64,000 bases of DNA from Sphingorhabdus lacus (GCF_009768975.1 NZ_CP035733.1:2400001-2464000); one strand, 5' to 3'. Shown: positions 16,963 through 26,629, counted from the first letter of the stretch. The notes: a model not told the origin generated them from the sequence alone. Translations and numbers: made by a program.

Positions 16963-18393
16963 ATGTCAGCGCCCCAAACCCTTTACGAAAAAATCTGGAA
17001 CGCCCATGTCGTCGAACAACGGGATGACGGCACTTGCCTGATCTTCATTGATCGCCATCTGGTCCATGAAGTCACCAGTCCGCAGGCTTTTGAAGGACTG
17101 CGCGTCGCCGGACGCACCGTGCGTCGCCCCGACCTGACTTTGGCAGTCCCCGACCATAATCTTCCCACGACCGCGCGGCGCGATGGTGCGGGCAACCGCA
17201 TTCCCATCGCCGACCCCGAAAGCGCGGCTCAGTTGGACGCACTTGAACGCAATGCCCCTGCCTTCGGTATCCGCTATATTGCCGATGCCGATCTGGAACA
17301 GGGCATTGTCCATGTGGTGGGGCCCGAGCAGGGATTTTCTTTGCCGGGAACAACGATTGTCTGCGGCGACAGCCATACCGCCAGTCATGGCGGGCTTGGC
17401 GCATTGGCGTTTGGTATCGGCACGTCCGAGGTCGAGCATGTTCTGGCGACACAGACGCTCCAGCTCAAACAGTCCAAATCCATGGAAGTCCGTGTCGATG
17501 GTGAACTTGGCCCCGGTGTTTCGGCAAAGGATGTCGTGCTGCACATCACCGGCGTGCTCGGGGCTTCGGGCGGAACGGGTTATGTTATCGAATATACCGG
17601 ATCGGTAATCCGCGCACTCAGCATTGAAGGGCGGCTGACCATATCGAACATGGCGATCGAACATGGCGCGCGCGCTGGTCTGGTTGCGCCTGACGATGTG
17701 ACATTTGCCTATCTGAAGGGCCGTCCCATGGCCCCCAAAGGCGCGCAATGGGATGCAGCAGTCGCCTATTGGCGCAGCCTCGCCACCGATGCAGGCGCTG
17801 CATATGACAAGGTGGTCATCATCGACGCAGCCGATATCGCGCCCAGCGTCACATGGGGCACCTCGCCCGAGGATGTCTTGCCTATAACGGGATCCATTCC
17901 CGACCCCGCCAGCTTTGCCGACCCGTCCAAACAGGTCGCGGCGCAAAAATCGCTGGATTATATGGGCCTGTCGGCGGGAACCAAGCTTACCGAAATCGAG
18001 GTTCAGAATATCTTCATCGGCAGTTGCACCAACAGCCGGATCGAGGACCTGCGTGCCGCCGCCGCCGTGCTGAAAAATCGCAAAAAGGCCGATGCAGTCA
18101 AATGGGCGATCGTGGTTCCGGGTTCCGGCCTTGTGAAGCGGCAAGCCGAAGAAGAGGGGCTCGACCGGATATTTACCGACGCCGGTTTTGAATGGCGCGA
18201 ACCGGGATGTTCGGCATGCCTTGGCATGAACCCGGACAAGGTGCCGCCGGGCGAACGGTGCGCGTCGACCAGCAACCGGAACTTTGTCGGCCGGCAAGGG
18301 CCCGGCGCGCGGACTCATCTGGTATCCCCCGCCATGGCGGCTGCGGCCGCTGTCACCGGGCGATTGACCGATGTGCGCGAGCTTAACCGCTGA
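16963..18393 (+). CDS. leuC: 3-isopropylmalate dehydratase large subunit
   Basis: A 476-residue aconitase-family subunit of leucine biosynthesis, converting 2- to 3-isopropylmalate with LeuD. The three cluster ligands are C355 (GSCTNSR), C416 and C419 (GCSACLG), and [23 protein letters not shown] is the substrate region. I chose the ATG at 16963 because homologues start about MSAxxTLYEKIW; an ATG at 16948 adds five residues. No strong ribosome binding site is visible. Two small genes separate it from leuD. Confidence 0.95.
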   Translation: MSAPQTLYEKIWNAHVVEQRDDGTCLIFIDRHLVHEVTSPQAFEGLRVAGRTVRRPDLTLAVPDHNLPTTARRDGAGNRIPIADPESAAQLDALERNAPAFGIRYIADADLEQGIVHVVGPEQGFSLPGTTIVCGDSHTASHGGLGALAFGIGTSEVEHVLATQTLQLKQSKSMEVRVDGELGPGVSAKDVVLHITGVLGASGGTGYVIEYTGSVIRALSIEGRLTISNMAIEHGARAGLVAPDDVTFAYLKGRPMAPKGAQWDAAVAYWRSLATDAGAAYDKVVIIDAADIAPSVTWGTSPEDVLPITGSIPDPASFADPSKQVAAQKSLDYMGLSAGTKLTEIEVQNIFIGSCTNSRIEDLRAAAAVLKNRKKADAVKWAIVVPGSGLVKRQAEEEGLDRIFTDAGFEWREPGCSACLGMNPDKVPPGERCASTSNRNFVGRQGPGARTHLVSPAMAAAAAVTGRLTDVRELNR

Positions 18394-18475
18394 CAGAAAT
18401 TACGGGGCAAAAGCACTTGGAAATCTTGACTCGCATTAGCTGCCGCAGGATGTAAAATCCTTGTTGGAGGGTAGG

Positions 18476-18769
18476 ATGGCGAAACGTGCAGTCAAAAAGC
18501 AGGCGGGCTTAGCAGAGCCTGCACACCATATGGGCGTTGTTGTCGGTTGGACGCATCAGGACTTGGGCGCGTCGATCGACTTGCGCCTTCAGAGCACTGT
18601 ATCCCAGCAAGCGCTTGACCAGAAAAAGATCGATAGCCACCATTTTCTGATGACGCGCAATCAGGCGCTCCTCCTTGCCAAATTTTTGCTCGACGCCACG
18701 GGCCAGTCGCTTCCGCAAAAGCAACGGCCTCCTTTGTGGCGCCGTCTAGCCCGCAGGTTCAACAAATAG
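18476..18769 (+). CDS. Hypothetical protein between leuC and leuD
   Basis: A 97-residue basic protein that I do not recognise. It starts MAKRAVKKQAG, has a central DLGASIDLRLQSTVSQQALDQ stretch followed by HHFLMTRNQALLLAKFLLDATG (probably amphipathic helix), and ends in a very basic RRLARRFNK tail. TTGGAGGG sits 5 bases before the ATG, a strong site. It sits 82 bases after leuC. Confidence 0.65.
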   Translation: MAKRAVKKQAGLAEPAHHMGVVVGWTHQDLGASIDLRLQSTVSQQALDQKKIDSHHFLMTRNQALLLAKFLLDATGQSLPQKQRPPLWRRLARRFNK

Positions 18770-18831
18770 GCCAAAGCCCCTTTACTTGTCCGGACGGCCA
18801 AAGCTAAGGCTGGGGGATAAGGAAATCAGCA

Positions 18832-19041
18832 ATGACCGAGAAAAAGACAAAATCCGAAGACGAAAAATGGTCGACAGGCGCCAAAGTCGGCGCGGCTGTG
18901 GGCTCCGCTGCACTTATGGCGGCATTGCTCTATGCCGGTCGGCGCAGCCTGACGCAGAAGAAGGGCAAGCTGGAACCGCTGTCGCCCGAACCCGAAATTG
19001 ATCCACAGAGCGAAAACCAGCCCAAGATCGACACGGACTGA
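18832..19041 (+). CDS. Small single-helix membrane protein upstream of leuD
   Basis: A 69-residue protein: a charged N-terminus, one Ala/Gly-rich membrane segment (about residues 17-36, [21 protein letters not shown]) and an acidic, proline-rich C-terminal tail. No family recognised. AAGGAAATC precedes the ATG, and the stop is 5 bases before the leuD start, so it is very likely cotranslated with leuD. Confidence 0.7.
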   Translation: MTEKKTKSEDEKWSTGAKVGAAVGSAALMAALLYAGRRSLTQKKGKLEPLSPEPEIDPQSENQPKIDTD

Positions 19042-19046
19042 ACGCG

Positions 19047-19640
19047 ATGCAGCCCATTTCAACCGTCGAAGGCCGCGCCTATCCCCTTGGCCTCAAAAAT
19101 GTCGACACCGACATCATCATTCCCGCTGAGTGGCTGAAAACGATCAGCCGCACCGGCCTTGGCAAAGGCGCCTTTCAAAGCTTGCGCGCGGTCGAGGGCA
19201 ATGTTTTCGACGATCCGGAATTCACCGGTTCCCCGATATTGATCGCTGGCGACAATTTCGGATGCGGGTCGAGCCGCGAACATGCTGCATGGGCCATGGC
19301 CGACCTCGGTATCTCGGCGGTTATTGCACCCAGCTTTTCCGACATTTTCTCGGGCAATGCGTTCAAAAACGGATTGCTGGCGATTGTGTTGCCCCAGACC
19401 GCGATTGACCGGTTGCTGGAAGTTGCAAAGACCGATCCGATCCATATCGATCTGGAAACGCAGACCGTAACGACGCCGTTTCAGGACCGGTTCGAATTCG
19501 AGATCGACCCTTTTCGCAAGTACTGCCTGCTGAACGGTGTCGACGAGATCGGCTTGACGCTGGAAAGCAGCGACGCAATCGGCAGCTATGAAAGCCGTCT
19601 GGCCCAAGACCGGCCCTGGCTGGTACCATCGGCCGTCTAA
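19047..19640 (+). CDS. leuD: 3-isopropylmalate dehydratase small subunit
   Basis: A 197-residue swivel-domain subunit. [21 protein letters not shown] (about residues 17-37), the [21 protein letters not shown] substrate-binding loop (about 68-88) and [18 protein letters not shown] are diagnostic. It completes LeuC for leucine biosynthesis. No leuB or leuA is in the window. Confidence 0.95.
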   Translation: MQPISTVEGRAYPLGLKNVDTDIIIPAEWLKTISRTGLGKGAFQSLRAVEGNVFDDPEFTGSPILIAGDNFGCGSSREHAAWAMADLGISAVIAPSFSDIFSGNAFKNGLLAIVLPQTAIDRLLEVAKTDPIHIDLETQTVTTPFQDRFEFEIDPFRKYCLLNGVDEIGLTLESSDAIGSYESRLAQDRPWLVPSAV

Positions 19641-19681
19641 AAAATAATGGCGCGTTCGCGCACAGGTGAGAGGAACTTGAA

Positions 19682-20677
19682 ATGAAAGCTTTACTGTCAA
19701 CGGCCTGCGGTGGTCCCGAAACACTCGTCATGGGCGAGCTGCCGGAACCAGCAGCCGCACCCGGCACGGTTGTTGTTTCGGTTAAGGCTTGTTCGATCAA
19801 CTTTCCCGACACGCTGATGATTGTCGACCTTTACCAGTTCAAGCCCGCCCGTCCCTTTGCCCCGGGTGGCGAGATTGCAGGCATAGTCGAAGCCGTCGGT
19901 GACGGCGTAACCGGCTTTGCCGTTGGCGACCGCGTTATCGGACTGTGCGGGAATGGCGGGCTGACCGAAAAGGTCGCAGTTTCGGCCTTCAATTGCTTCA
20001 AAATGCCTGATGCCATGTCGTTCGACGATGGCGCATCGCTTTTGATGACCTACGCCACATCGATCCACGCCCTGAAAGATCGCGGCCATATGAAGGAGGG
20101 CGACAATGTCCTCGTTCTCGGCGGCGCAGGCGGCATCGGCATTTCGGCAATTGAACTGGCCAAGGCCTTCGGCGGCCGCGTGGTAGCCGGTGTGTCGAGC
20201 GAAGCCAAGGCGCAGATCGCGCGCGAAGCCGGTGCCGATGACGTCGTCGTTTACCCGCATCAGCCGTTCGACAAGGACCAGTCAAAAGCCGTGGCAGAGA
20301 TGTTCAAGGCCGCCGCGGGTAAGGATGGTTTCAACATCATCTATGACACGGTCGGCGGCGATTATAGCGAACCTGCCGTCCGTTCGATTGCCTGGGAAGG
20401 CAAATTTCTGGTCGTCGGTTTCCCCGCGGGCATCGCGAAATTGCCACTCAATCTGACCTTGCTGAAAAGCTGCGATATTTGCGGAGTCTTCTGGGGCGCC
20501 TTTGCCGCGCGTACCCCTGCCAAGAACCACGCCAATGTCGCTGAACTGTTCAGCTTGTATGCCGAGGGCAAGATCAAGCCGCGCATTTCCGAAACATTCA
20601 CCTTGGAAAATGCCGGACAAGCGATTGCACGGCTCGGGGATCGGGCTGCCGTCGGCAAGCTTGTCGTGCACATTTAG
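19682..20677 (+). CDS. NADPH:quinone oxidoreductase-like MDR family protein
   Basis: A 331-residue zinc-independent medium-chain dehydrogenase/reductase. The catalytic domain holds ACSINFPDTLMI and the GGEIAGIVEAVGDGV turn. The Rossmann domain has VLVLGGAGGIGISAIELAKAFG (near 144) with the GGxGGxG cofactor motif. There are no zinc-ligand cysteines. Members reduce quinones, acryloyl-CoA-like or other activated enoyl substrates. It lies 41 bases after leuD but has no evident leucine role. Confidence 0.85.
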   Translation: MKALLSTACGGPETLVMGELPEPAAAPGTVVVSVKACSINFPDTLMIVDLYQFKPARPFAPGGEIAGIVEAVGDGVTGFAVGDRVIGLCGNGGLTEKVAVSAFNCFKMPDAMSFDDGASLLMTYATSIHALKDRGHMKEGDNVLVLGGAGGIGISAIELAKAFGGRVVAGVSSEAKAQIAREAGADDVVVYPHQPFDKDQSKAVAEMFKAAAGKDGFNIIYDTVGGDYSEPAVRSIAWEGKFLVVGFPAGIAKLPLNLTLLKSCDICGVFWGAFAARTPAKNHANVAELFSLYAEGKIKPRISETFTLENAGQAIARLGDRAAVGKLVVHI

Positions 20678-20745
20678 CATGAGTCGCCTTGTCGATCAGC
20701 GCCTGAACCATTATCTTTGTCACATCCAATTACAGGAACCGCACC

Positions 20746-21069
20746 ATGACCACCTTTGATAGTCGCGAAAATGCCTTCGAGAACAAATTCGCGCATGACG
20801 CCGATCTGCAGTTCAAGATTACGGCACGCCGCAACAAGCTGATCGGTCAATGGGCCGCGGAAAAGATGGGCCTGACGCCTGAAGAAACCACATCCTATGC
20901 GACTTCGGTTGTGCAAGCCGATTTCGAAGAAGCAGGCGATGAAGATGTCATTCGCAAATTGCTGGGCGATCTGACCTCCGCCGGTGTCGAGGTCGACGAT
21001 GCCATGATCCGCGCCGCTCTGGACGCCAAGATGGTCGAAGCACGCCGCCAGTTTATCGAGCAAGCCTGA
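20746..21069 (+). CDS. F1-ATPase inhibitor, zeta subunit (DUF1476)
   Basis: A 107-residue four-helix protein. FDSRENAFENKFAHDADLQFKITARRNKLIGQWAAEKMGL is the DUF1476 signature found in alphaproteobacteria. In Paracoccus this protein inserts its N-terminus into F1 and stops ATP hydrolysis. It is cytosolic and acts on ATP synthase. The stop overlaps the BolA start as TGATG. No atp genes are in the window. Confidence 0.92.
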   Translation: MTTFDSRENAFENKFAHDADLQFKITARRNKLIGQWAAEKMGLTPEETTSYATSVVQADFEEAGDEDVIRKLLGDLTSAGVEVDDAMIRAALDAKMVEARRQFIEQA

Positions 21070-21299
21070 TGGCGATGGCGGCGGACGAAATCGAAGGCAT
21101 GATCAAGGCCGCCCTTCCCGATGCGTTGGTCGAGATCACCGATCTCGCCGGTGACGGGAATCACTATGCCGCACGCGTCGTCAGCGAGAGCTTTCGCGGA
21201 TTGCCGCGCGTGAAGCAGCACAAAGCAGTTTATGATGCCTTGGGCGGAAAAATGGGCGGTGTATTGCACGCCCTGCAACTGACCACCGCAACACCTTGA
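21069..21299 (+). CDS. BolA family protein
   Basis: A 76-residue BolA-like protein with the fold hallmarks: IKAALPDALVEITDLAGDGNHYAARVVSESF and the RVKQHKAVYDALGGKMGG helix with its conserved histidine. Small BolA proteins pair with CGFS monothiol glutaredoxins to hold a [2Fe-2S] cluster and act in iron sensing or cluster delivery; the next gene is exactly such a glutaredoxin. The stop-start overlap with the ATPase inhibitor is odd but typical of this order. Confidence 0.92.
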   Translation: MAMAADEIEGMIKAALPDALVEITDLAGDGNHYAARVVSESFRGLPRVKQHKAVYDALGGKMGGVLHALQLTTATP

Positions 21300-21315
21300 A
21301 TTTGGAGTGAAGAGT

Positions 21316-21639
21316 ATGAGCGTGAACGAACGGATCGACGGAATCGTCAAGACGAATGATGTGGTGCTTTTCATGAAAGGCACGCCGCTTTTCCCGCAAT
21401 GCGGTTTCTCCAGCAAAGCGGTCGCCATACTCGACCATCTGGGTGTCACCTATGAAAGCGTTGATGTGCTGCAGGACATGGAAATCCGGTCGGGCATCAA
21501 GGAATATAGCGATTGGCCAACCATTCCGCAGCTTTACGTCAAAGGCGAGTTTCTGGGCGGTTCAGACATCATGATGGAAATGTACGAAGCCGGCGAGCTT
21601 CAGGAACTGGTTACCAGCCAGGGACTAGCCAAAGCCTGA
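21316..21639 (+). CDS. grxD: Monothiol glutaredoxin, Grx4/GrxD type
   Basis: A 107-residue glutaredoxin with the CGFS active site (C29), the KGTPLFPQCGFSSKA motif, the cis-proline in WPTIPQLYVKGEFLGGSDIMMEMYE and the glutathione-binding GG. It binds a bridging [2Fe-2S] cluster, alone or with the neighbouring BolA protein. I chose the ATG at 21316, with GGAG 8 bases upstream, over an in-frame GTG at 21307. Confidence 0.95.
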   Translation: MSVNERIDGIVKTNDVVLFMKGTPLFPQCGFSSKAVAILDHLGVTYESVDVLQDMEIRSGIKEYSDWPTIPQLYVKGEFLGGSDIMMEMYEAGELQELVTSQGLAKA

Positions 21640-21648
21640 TAAGCGGAT

Positions 21649-21687
21649 GCGTCGAACCGGGCCTATCGCCCGCACGACGCCCCTTTT
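21649..21687 (+). terminator. Intrinsic terminator after grxD
   Basis: GCGTCG (21649-21654) pairs with CGACGC (21675-21680), enclosing an inner GGGC/GCCC pair, and is followed by CCCTTTT. It sits between the convergent grxD and MFS stop codons. Confidence 0.55.
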
Positions 21688-22925
21688 CATTCTGCGCTGT
21701 TTACGACCTCAAGCTTGGGCTGCATGATGTGGATCCAGAGCAGCGCCAAGAGATAGGCGCTGGCGCACATGGCGAACATCGGCGTGTAGCCATAACCTGA
21801 ATCCAATGACCAGCCCGCGAATTCCAGCATCGCCGCGCCGCTGAGATTGCCCACCAGCGCACCAATTGCGATCACGCTGCCGACTTGCCGCGCCGGGATG
21901 ATATCGGCGGTCATGCCAAAGATATTGGTCGAAAAGCCCTGATGCGCGAACAGCGCAAGACCGATGATCAGCGCCGCCATCCATTCATTGGGCGCCTGCA
22001 AAGCCAGCGGAATAGGCAAGATCAGAAGGGCGTAGAAAAACATCGAGGATTTACGCGCGCCGTTGGGCGTCATGCCACGGCCTAGCAGAATGGGAAACAG
22101 GATGCCGCTGGTCAGCGCACCGACAGCCGCCAACGCATAAACCACCGCCGTCGGCCCGCCTATTTCCGCCTGCCCCAGCCCGAACTGCCGTGCAAAGAAA
22201 TCGGGTGCCCAGAACAGGATAAACCACCAGACAAGATCGGTCAGAAGCTTTGCACCGGCAACGGCCCAGGTCCGGCGTTCCTTCAACAGTTCGCGCCAGG
22301 GCGGTCCCTTTTCCTTTGGCTGGGTCGCCGCGATGGCCGCGTCGCCAAGAGGCGTCAACTTGCTCGTACCGAGCCACCAAAAGATCAGCCACACAAAGCC
22401 GAGAGCGCCCGTGATAATGAACGCCTCTTGCCAGCCATAGGTGATGGCAATCCACGGCACCGTCAGCGGCGCAAGGATCGCGCCGATATTGGCGGCACTA
22501 TTGATTACGCCGATGCCGACCGACCGCTCGCGGATCGGCAGATAGGTTGCGGCCGATTTCATGGCGGCCGGCGTATTCACCGACTCTGCCACCGCCAAGG
22601 TGACGCGGGCGGCGACAAATTGCCCGACCGTGCTGGCATAGGCATGGGCCATGCCGGCGAGGCTCCAGACGGCAACTGCCAAACCATAGCCCCAACGCAC
22701 GCCAAAGCGGTCGATAAACCAGCCTATTCCAAGCAATGCCACAGCCGTGGCAATCTGGAACGCAGAGCCGAAATGCCCGAATTCACGATCGCTCCAGCCA
22801 AATTCGACCTGAAGCGTCGGTTTCAATAATGCGAGAACCTGCCGATCAAGATAGTTCAGCGCTGTTCCGAAAAACAGCAGCGCGATCAGGCCGTAGCGAA
22901 TCCACTTGCCGGTATCTGTTGCCAT
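21687..22925 (-). CDS. MFS transporter, ACS (anion:cation symporter)-like
   Basis: A 412-residue protein with about 12 helices. ALNYLDRQVLALLKPTLQVEFGWSDREFGHFGSAFQIATAV in the first two helices and the loop GWFIDRFGVRWGYG are typical of the hexuronate/organic-anion ACS branch. It probably imports a carboxylated substrate by proton symport. It is monocistronic, divergent from yeiH and convergent with grxD. No catabolic partner identifies the substrate. Confidence 0.85.
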   Translation of the reverse strand: MATDTGKWIRYGLIALLFFGTALNYLDRQVLALLKPTLQVEFGWSDREFGHFGSAFQIATAVALLGIGWFIDRFGVRWGYGLAVAVWSLAGMAHAYASTVGQFVAARVTLAVAESVNTPAAMKSAATYLPIRERSVGIGVINSAANIGAILAPLTVPWIAITYGWQEAFIITGALGFVWLIFWWLGTSKLTPLGDAAIAATQPKEKGPPWRELLKERRTWAVAGAKLLTDLVWWFILFWAPDFFARQFGLGQAEIGGPTAVVYALAAVGALTSGILFPILLGRGMTPNGARKSSMFFYALLILPIPLALQAPNEWMAALIIGLALFAHQGFSTNIFGMTADIIPARQVGSVIAIGALVGNLSGAAMLEFAGWSLDSGYGYTPMFAMCASAYLLALLWIHIMQPKLEVVNSAE

Positions 22926-22988
22926 TGCGTCCTCTCTCCGGCCTGCTTAATGCTGGCATCTTTCACAGACTTGCCTATAGAAGGCCAT

Positions 22989-24062
22989 ATGACACCGCAA
23001 GACATAAACGCGAATTATATCGCCGACCTCTATGGCGAGACCTATCTCGCCGAGGAGAATCCGGCGGCGCGCACCCGTCTTGCGGTCCGTGCGCTCTTTC
23101 CCGGAATTGCGGTTGTGGCCATCGCATCCGCGGCGGCCACATGGTTTTCCGAACATTATGCCATGCCGGTTATTCTGGCGGGATTGTTGATCGGTCTTGC
23201 CCTGAACTTCGTCTCGGCCGAACGTAAGGTCCATCCCGGCCTTGATTTCTGCGGCACATCCTGCCTGCGTTGGGGCATCGTGTTGCTGGGGACGCAGGTC
23301 ACCGCCATGCAGATTGGCAGTCTGGGCATTGTCGCATTTCTGGGCCTGATCGGCATCATGACGATCGTGATCGGCGCAGGCCTGCTCGGCGCGCATTGGG
23401 GTGGGCAAAGCCGTTATGCAGGCTGGCTTGCGGGCGGAGCCACGGCCATCTGCGGGGCCTCGGCGGCGCTCGCCATTTATGCCGTGATCGGGCGGGAACG
23501 CTTGAACCAGAACCAGTTCACCCTGACCCTCGTCGGCGTTGCTTTGGCGAGCGCGATTGCGATGTCATTTTACCCGTTAATCGCCGCGGCTTTGGATTTC
23601 AGCGACAAGCAGGCAGGCTTTCTGATGGGAGCGGCGGTACATGACGTGGCACAAGCGTTGGGTGGCGGATACAGCTATTCCCAAAATGCGGGCGAAGTCG
23701 CCACCATCGTCAAGCTTTCGCGCGTCGCGCTTCTGGCTCCTGCGGTTGCCCTCATCGGCTTGGCAATCGGAAGCAGCGGCGGAAAACCGAAGGGTCTAAT
23801 CGCCAAGCTTAAGCTCCCATGGTTCATTCTGGCCTTTTTTGCCGCTGTCGCGCTCAACTCGGTCATAGATGCCCCGGCTTGGGTGGCTGAATATGGTTTG
23901 GTTGCATCAAAGGCGATGCTGCTTTTCGCGGTTACAGCAACTGCCATGCGGTCGCGTCTCGATCTGCTTTTAAGCCAGGGCTGGAAAGCACTATTGCCGG
24001 TGATGCTGGCTACGTTCATGGCCTTCGTCGCATCTGCCGCTTTCGCATGGGCATTTTTATGA
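22989..24062 (+). CDS. YeiH family putative sulfate exporter
   Basis: A 357-residue protein with about ten helices (Cons_hypoth698/YeiH family). ERKVHPGLDFCGTSCLRWGIVLLGTQVT, GATAICGASAALAIYAVIG and GAAVHDVAQALGGGYSYS are family signatures. Family members are annotated as sulfate exporters on limited evidence. I chose the ATG at 22989 rather than 22950, because the earlier region is not conserved-looking. Its stop overlaps the glpD start as ATGA. Confidence 0.88.
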   Translation: MTPQDINANYIADLYGETYLAEENPAARTRLAVRALFPGIAVVAIASAAATWFSEHYAMPVILAGLLIGLALNFVSAERKVHPGLDFCGTSCLRWGIVLLGTQVTAMQIGSLGIVAFLGLIGIMTIVIGAGLLGAHWGGQSRYAGWLAGGATAICGASAALAIYAVIGRERLNQNQFTLTLVGVALASAIAMSFYPLIAAALDFSDKQAGFLMGAAVHDVAQALGGGYSYSQNAGEVATIVKLSRVALLAPAVALIGLAIGSSGGKPKGLIAKLKLPWFILAFFAAVALNSVIDAPAWVAEYGLVASKAMLLFAVTATAMRSRLDLLLSQGWKALLPVMLATFMAFVASAAFAWAFL

Positions 24063-25555
24063 CTGAACAGATTTACGACCTCGTCATCGTCGGTGGCGGC
24101 GTCAATGGAGTGGGAATAGCCCGTGATGCTGCCGGACGCGGGGCGAAGGTCCTGTTGCTGGAACGAGGCGATCTGGCGCGCGGGACATCTTCGGCATCGA
24201 CAAAGCTGATTCATGGCGGGCTGCGCTATCTGGAACATTATGAATTCGCGCTGGTGCGCGAATCTCTCATCGAGCGAGAACGGCTTTGGGCGATTGCGCC
24301 CCATATCATCTGGCCGCTGCGTTTTGTGCTGCCACACCAAAAGGGCATCCGCCCCGCGTGGCTCGTTCGGCTGGGCCTGTTTTTGTACGACCATATCGGC
24401 GGGCGCAAGAAATTGCCCGCCACCCGCACGCTTCACCTGCATGATTCCCCGGCAGGAGCGCCTTTGAAGCCCGAATATGACAAAGCCTTCGAATATTCGG
24501 ATTGCTGGGTGGATGACGCACGGCTGGTTGTCCTGAACGCCTTGGATGCAGCAGAACATGGTGCGGACATACGCACCCGCGCCGAAGTCACACATCTCGA
24601 ACGCCGTGACGGGCTCTGGCATATCGAAATTGCTGGCCAGCCTGCCGTTACGGCACGTGCCGTGGCCAATGCAGCCGGCCCCGCGGTGCTGGACCTGTTG
24701 GCGCGCACAACCGGACATCAGCGCAAGCCCGATGAGCGCATACGTCTGGTAAGAGGATCGCATATCGTCGTGGCCAAGATGTTCGACACGCCACAAGCCT
24801 ATTTCTGCCAGAATCCCGACGGCCGCATTTTCTTTGCCATCCCCTATGAGGATGATTTTACCCTGATCGGCACCACCGATGCGGACCATCAAGGGCCGCT
24901 CGACAATATTACCGCGACCGAGGAAGAAATCCGCTACATCTGTGAATCCGCGGGCGTCTATTTCAAACAGAAGATAACGCCTGATGATGTGATCTACAGC
25001 TACGCCGGCGTCCGGCCGCTCGTCGACGACGGCTCCGGCAAACCCGAGACGGCATCGCGGGGCTATCATTTCGATCTGGACACCGATGCGCAGGGAACAG
25101 CGCCGTTGCTCTCCATCTTCGGTGGAAAAATCACCACCTATCGCCACCTAGCCGAGAGCGCCGTTGGCAAACTGGCCGAGTATTTACCGATGCTGGCGGG
25201 GCCTAGTTGGACCCTCGAAAAACCGCTGCCCGGTGGGGATTTCCCTATGGACGGGGCAGAGGCGTTGTGCAGCCGGTTCGCCACGCTTTATCCCTTCCTA
25301 CCCATGCCGCTGATCCGGCGACTGGTGCGGTCCTATGGCACAAGCGCACAGAAGTGGATTGGCGAGGCCAAGGCCATCGCCGATCTCGGGACGGACTTCG
25401 GCCATGGTCTTTACGCGGCAGAGGTCGATTATCTGATCGACCAGGAATGGGCGCGATCGGCAGACGATATACTCTGGCGGCGCAGCAAGTTGGGGCTGCG
25501 GTTCGACAGCGCACAAGCCGCCGCACTCGATGCCTATGTACTCAGCAAGAGATGA
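24059..25555 (+). CDS. glpD: Aerobic glycerol-3-phosphate dehydrogenase
   Basis: A 498-residue FAD-dependent enzyme. The N-terminal dinucleotide motif IVGGGVNGVGIARDAAGRG (about residues 9-27), GTSSASTKLIHGGLRYLEHYEFALVRESLIER and the substrate region RGSHIVVAK are diagnostic. It oxidises glycerol 3-phosphate to dihydroxyacetone phosphate and feeds electrons to quinone at the inner membrane. The ATG at 24059 overlaps the yeiH stop. No glpK or glpF is nearby. Confidence 0.94.
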   Translation: MTEQIYDLVIVGGGVNGVGIARDAAGRGAKVLLLERGDLARGTSSASTKLIHGGLRYLEHYEFALVRESLIERERLWAIAPHIIWPLRFVLPHQKGIRPAWLVRLGLFLYDHIGGRKKLPATRTLHLHDSPAGAPLKPEYDKAFEYSDCWVDDARLVVLNALDAAEHGADIRTRAEVTHLERRDGLWHIEIAGQPAVTARAVANAAGPAVLDLLARTTGHQRKPDERIRLVRGSHIVVAKMFDTPQAYFCQNPDGRIFFAIPYEDDFTLIGTTDADHQGPLDNITATEEEIRYICESAGVYFKQKITPDDVIYSYAGVRPLVDDGSGKPETASRGYHFDLDTDAQGTAPLLSIFGGKITTYRHLAESAVGKLAEYLPMLAGPSWTLEKPLPGGDFPMDGAEALCSRFATLYPFLPMPLIRRLVRSYGTSAQKWIGEAKAIADLGTDFGHGLYAAEVDYLIDQEWARSADDILWRRSKLGLRFDSAQAAALDAYVLSKR

Positions 25556-25640
25556 GCTTGCAGCTTTAGCCTCTCTCGCCTAGCTTCGGGTCAGTGCCAC
25601 AGGGGCCAAACAAGCTAAACGATAAATCGAGGTCGCTTTC

Positions 25641-26576
25641 ATGCATGAGGGTCGCAGTGACGGACTTGAGCGTACCGACACGCCGGTGAACGACCAGCAC
25701 TCATCTTTTACTTCCCCCGACAAAATCGAAGTCACGCATTTCGCACCAGCGGCCGAACTGGCACCCTATGTCACACAGATCTATTTTTTCCGCTGCGATG
25801 AACCTGCGATACGCGACCGGCAACCGGCAGCACTTGGCCATCTGATATTCCTGCTCAGCGGGCGGGGTACATTGAAATTTCAAAATGGCGATATCGTCGA
25901 GGTTGCCGACGCAACTGTCTTTGGCCCGGGTCTTGCCGCTGCGGAATTCGACTTTGAAGGCCCCCTTTACGATCTGGGCTTTGCGCTTTCCCCCTTGGGA
26001 TTCGTGGCGCTGACCGGAAAGGCTGCAAATCTATATGCGGACCGGGCCGTTCCGGCGTCCGAACTGTTCGGTCCGAAGGTCGACCAACTGGCCGAAGAGT
26101 TTAGCACAGGGCACCGGCAGGGAACGATGCGCGTGGCCGAAATGGTCGAAAAGGCAACCGCCCTTCTTCTGTCCCTAGTACGGCCGGTTCCACCATCGCA
26201 TATGCATATGGTGCACACGGTCATAAATTGGCTCTCCAGTGACCTGGAACCCAATGTCGAGAAGCTTTATCCGATGCTGGATATGTCGCGCAGCACCGCC
26301 GCACGGCTCATTACGCGATATTTCGGTTCGGCCCCCAAACCGTTGATGCGCAAATATAGGGCGCTTCGAGCGGCAAGTATGCTGATCGACCCCAACTGCA
26401 CCAACACGCTACGCGCCCAGATCGAGTCGCTTTTCTACGACCAGCCGCACATGATTCGGGAAATCCGGCAATTTGCGGGACGAACCCCGGGGACGCTGGA
26501 TGGCGATGATACAAAAATCCTCCGTATCTGGCTGTCGAAAGACAATTACCGCGATATCGAGACCTTTCCGGGTTGA
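25641..26576 (+). CDS. AraC-family transcriptional regulator
   Basis: A 311-residue regulator. Residues about 30-170 form a cupin-like sensor (GHLIFLLSGRGTLKFQNGDIVEV). Two helix-turn-helix motifs lie in about 205-285, the second ending FYDQPHMIREIRQFAGRTPGTL, a clear AraC signature with its usual FYDQxHFxRxFxxxxGxTP pattern. The extra C-terminal 25 residues are unusual. It sits alone between glpD and the SUF operon, so its target is unclear. Confidence 0.85.
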   Translation: MHEGRSDGLERTDTPVNDQHSSFTSPDKIEVTHFAPAAELAPYVTQIYFFRCDEPAIRDRQPAALGHLIFLLSGRGTLKFQNGDIVEVADATVFGPGLAAAEFDFEGPLYDLGFALSPLGFVALTGKAANLYADRAVPASELFGPKVDQLAEEFSTGHRQGTMRVAEMVEKATALLLSLVRPVPPSHMHMVHTVINWLSSDLEPNVEKLYPMLDMSRSTAARLITRYFGSAPKPLMRKYRALRAASMLIDPNCTNTLRAQIESLFYDQPHMIREIRQFAGRTPGTLDGDDTKILRIWLSKDNYRDIETFPG

Positions 26577-26606
26577 TTTTTGCCTGCAAAAGGACCATTT
26601 GCCTGA

Positions 26607-26629
26607 AATCGGAATAAATTTGTCTGATT
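26607..26629. promoter_or_regulatory. Inverted repeat upstream of the Rrf2/SUF operon
   Basis: AATCGGA (26607-26613) and TCTGATT (26623-26629) form arms with 6 of 7 matches around a 9-base AT-rich spacer. The site ends 12 bases before the Rrf2 regulator start and is the best candidate for its autoregulatory operator. Confidence 0.4.

Noticed and set aside
16966-18318. Long open frame antisense to leuC
   Set aside because: It mirrors the leuC codon pattern and shows no family motif.
18426-18458. TTGACT and TAAAAT as a promoter before the small gene after leuC
   Set aside because: The spacer is 21 bases, too long for a standard sigma-70 promoter.
23675-25147. Long open frame antisense to yeiH/glpD
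   Set aside because: It crosses two real genes on the other strand and has no recognisable domain or start context.
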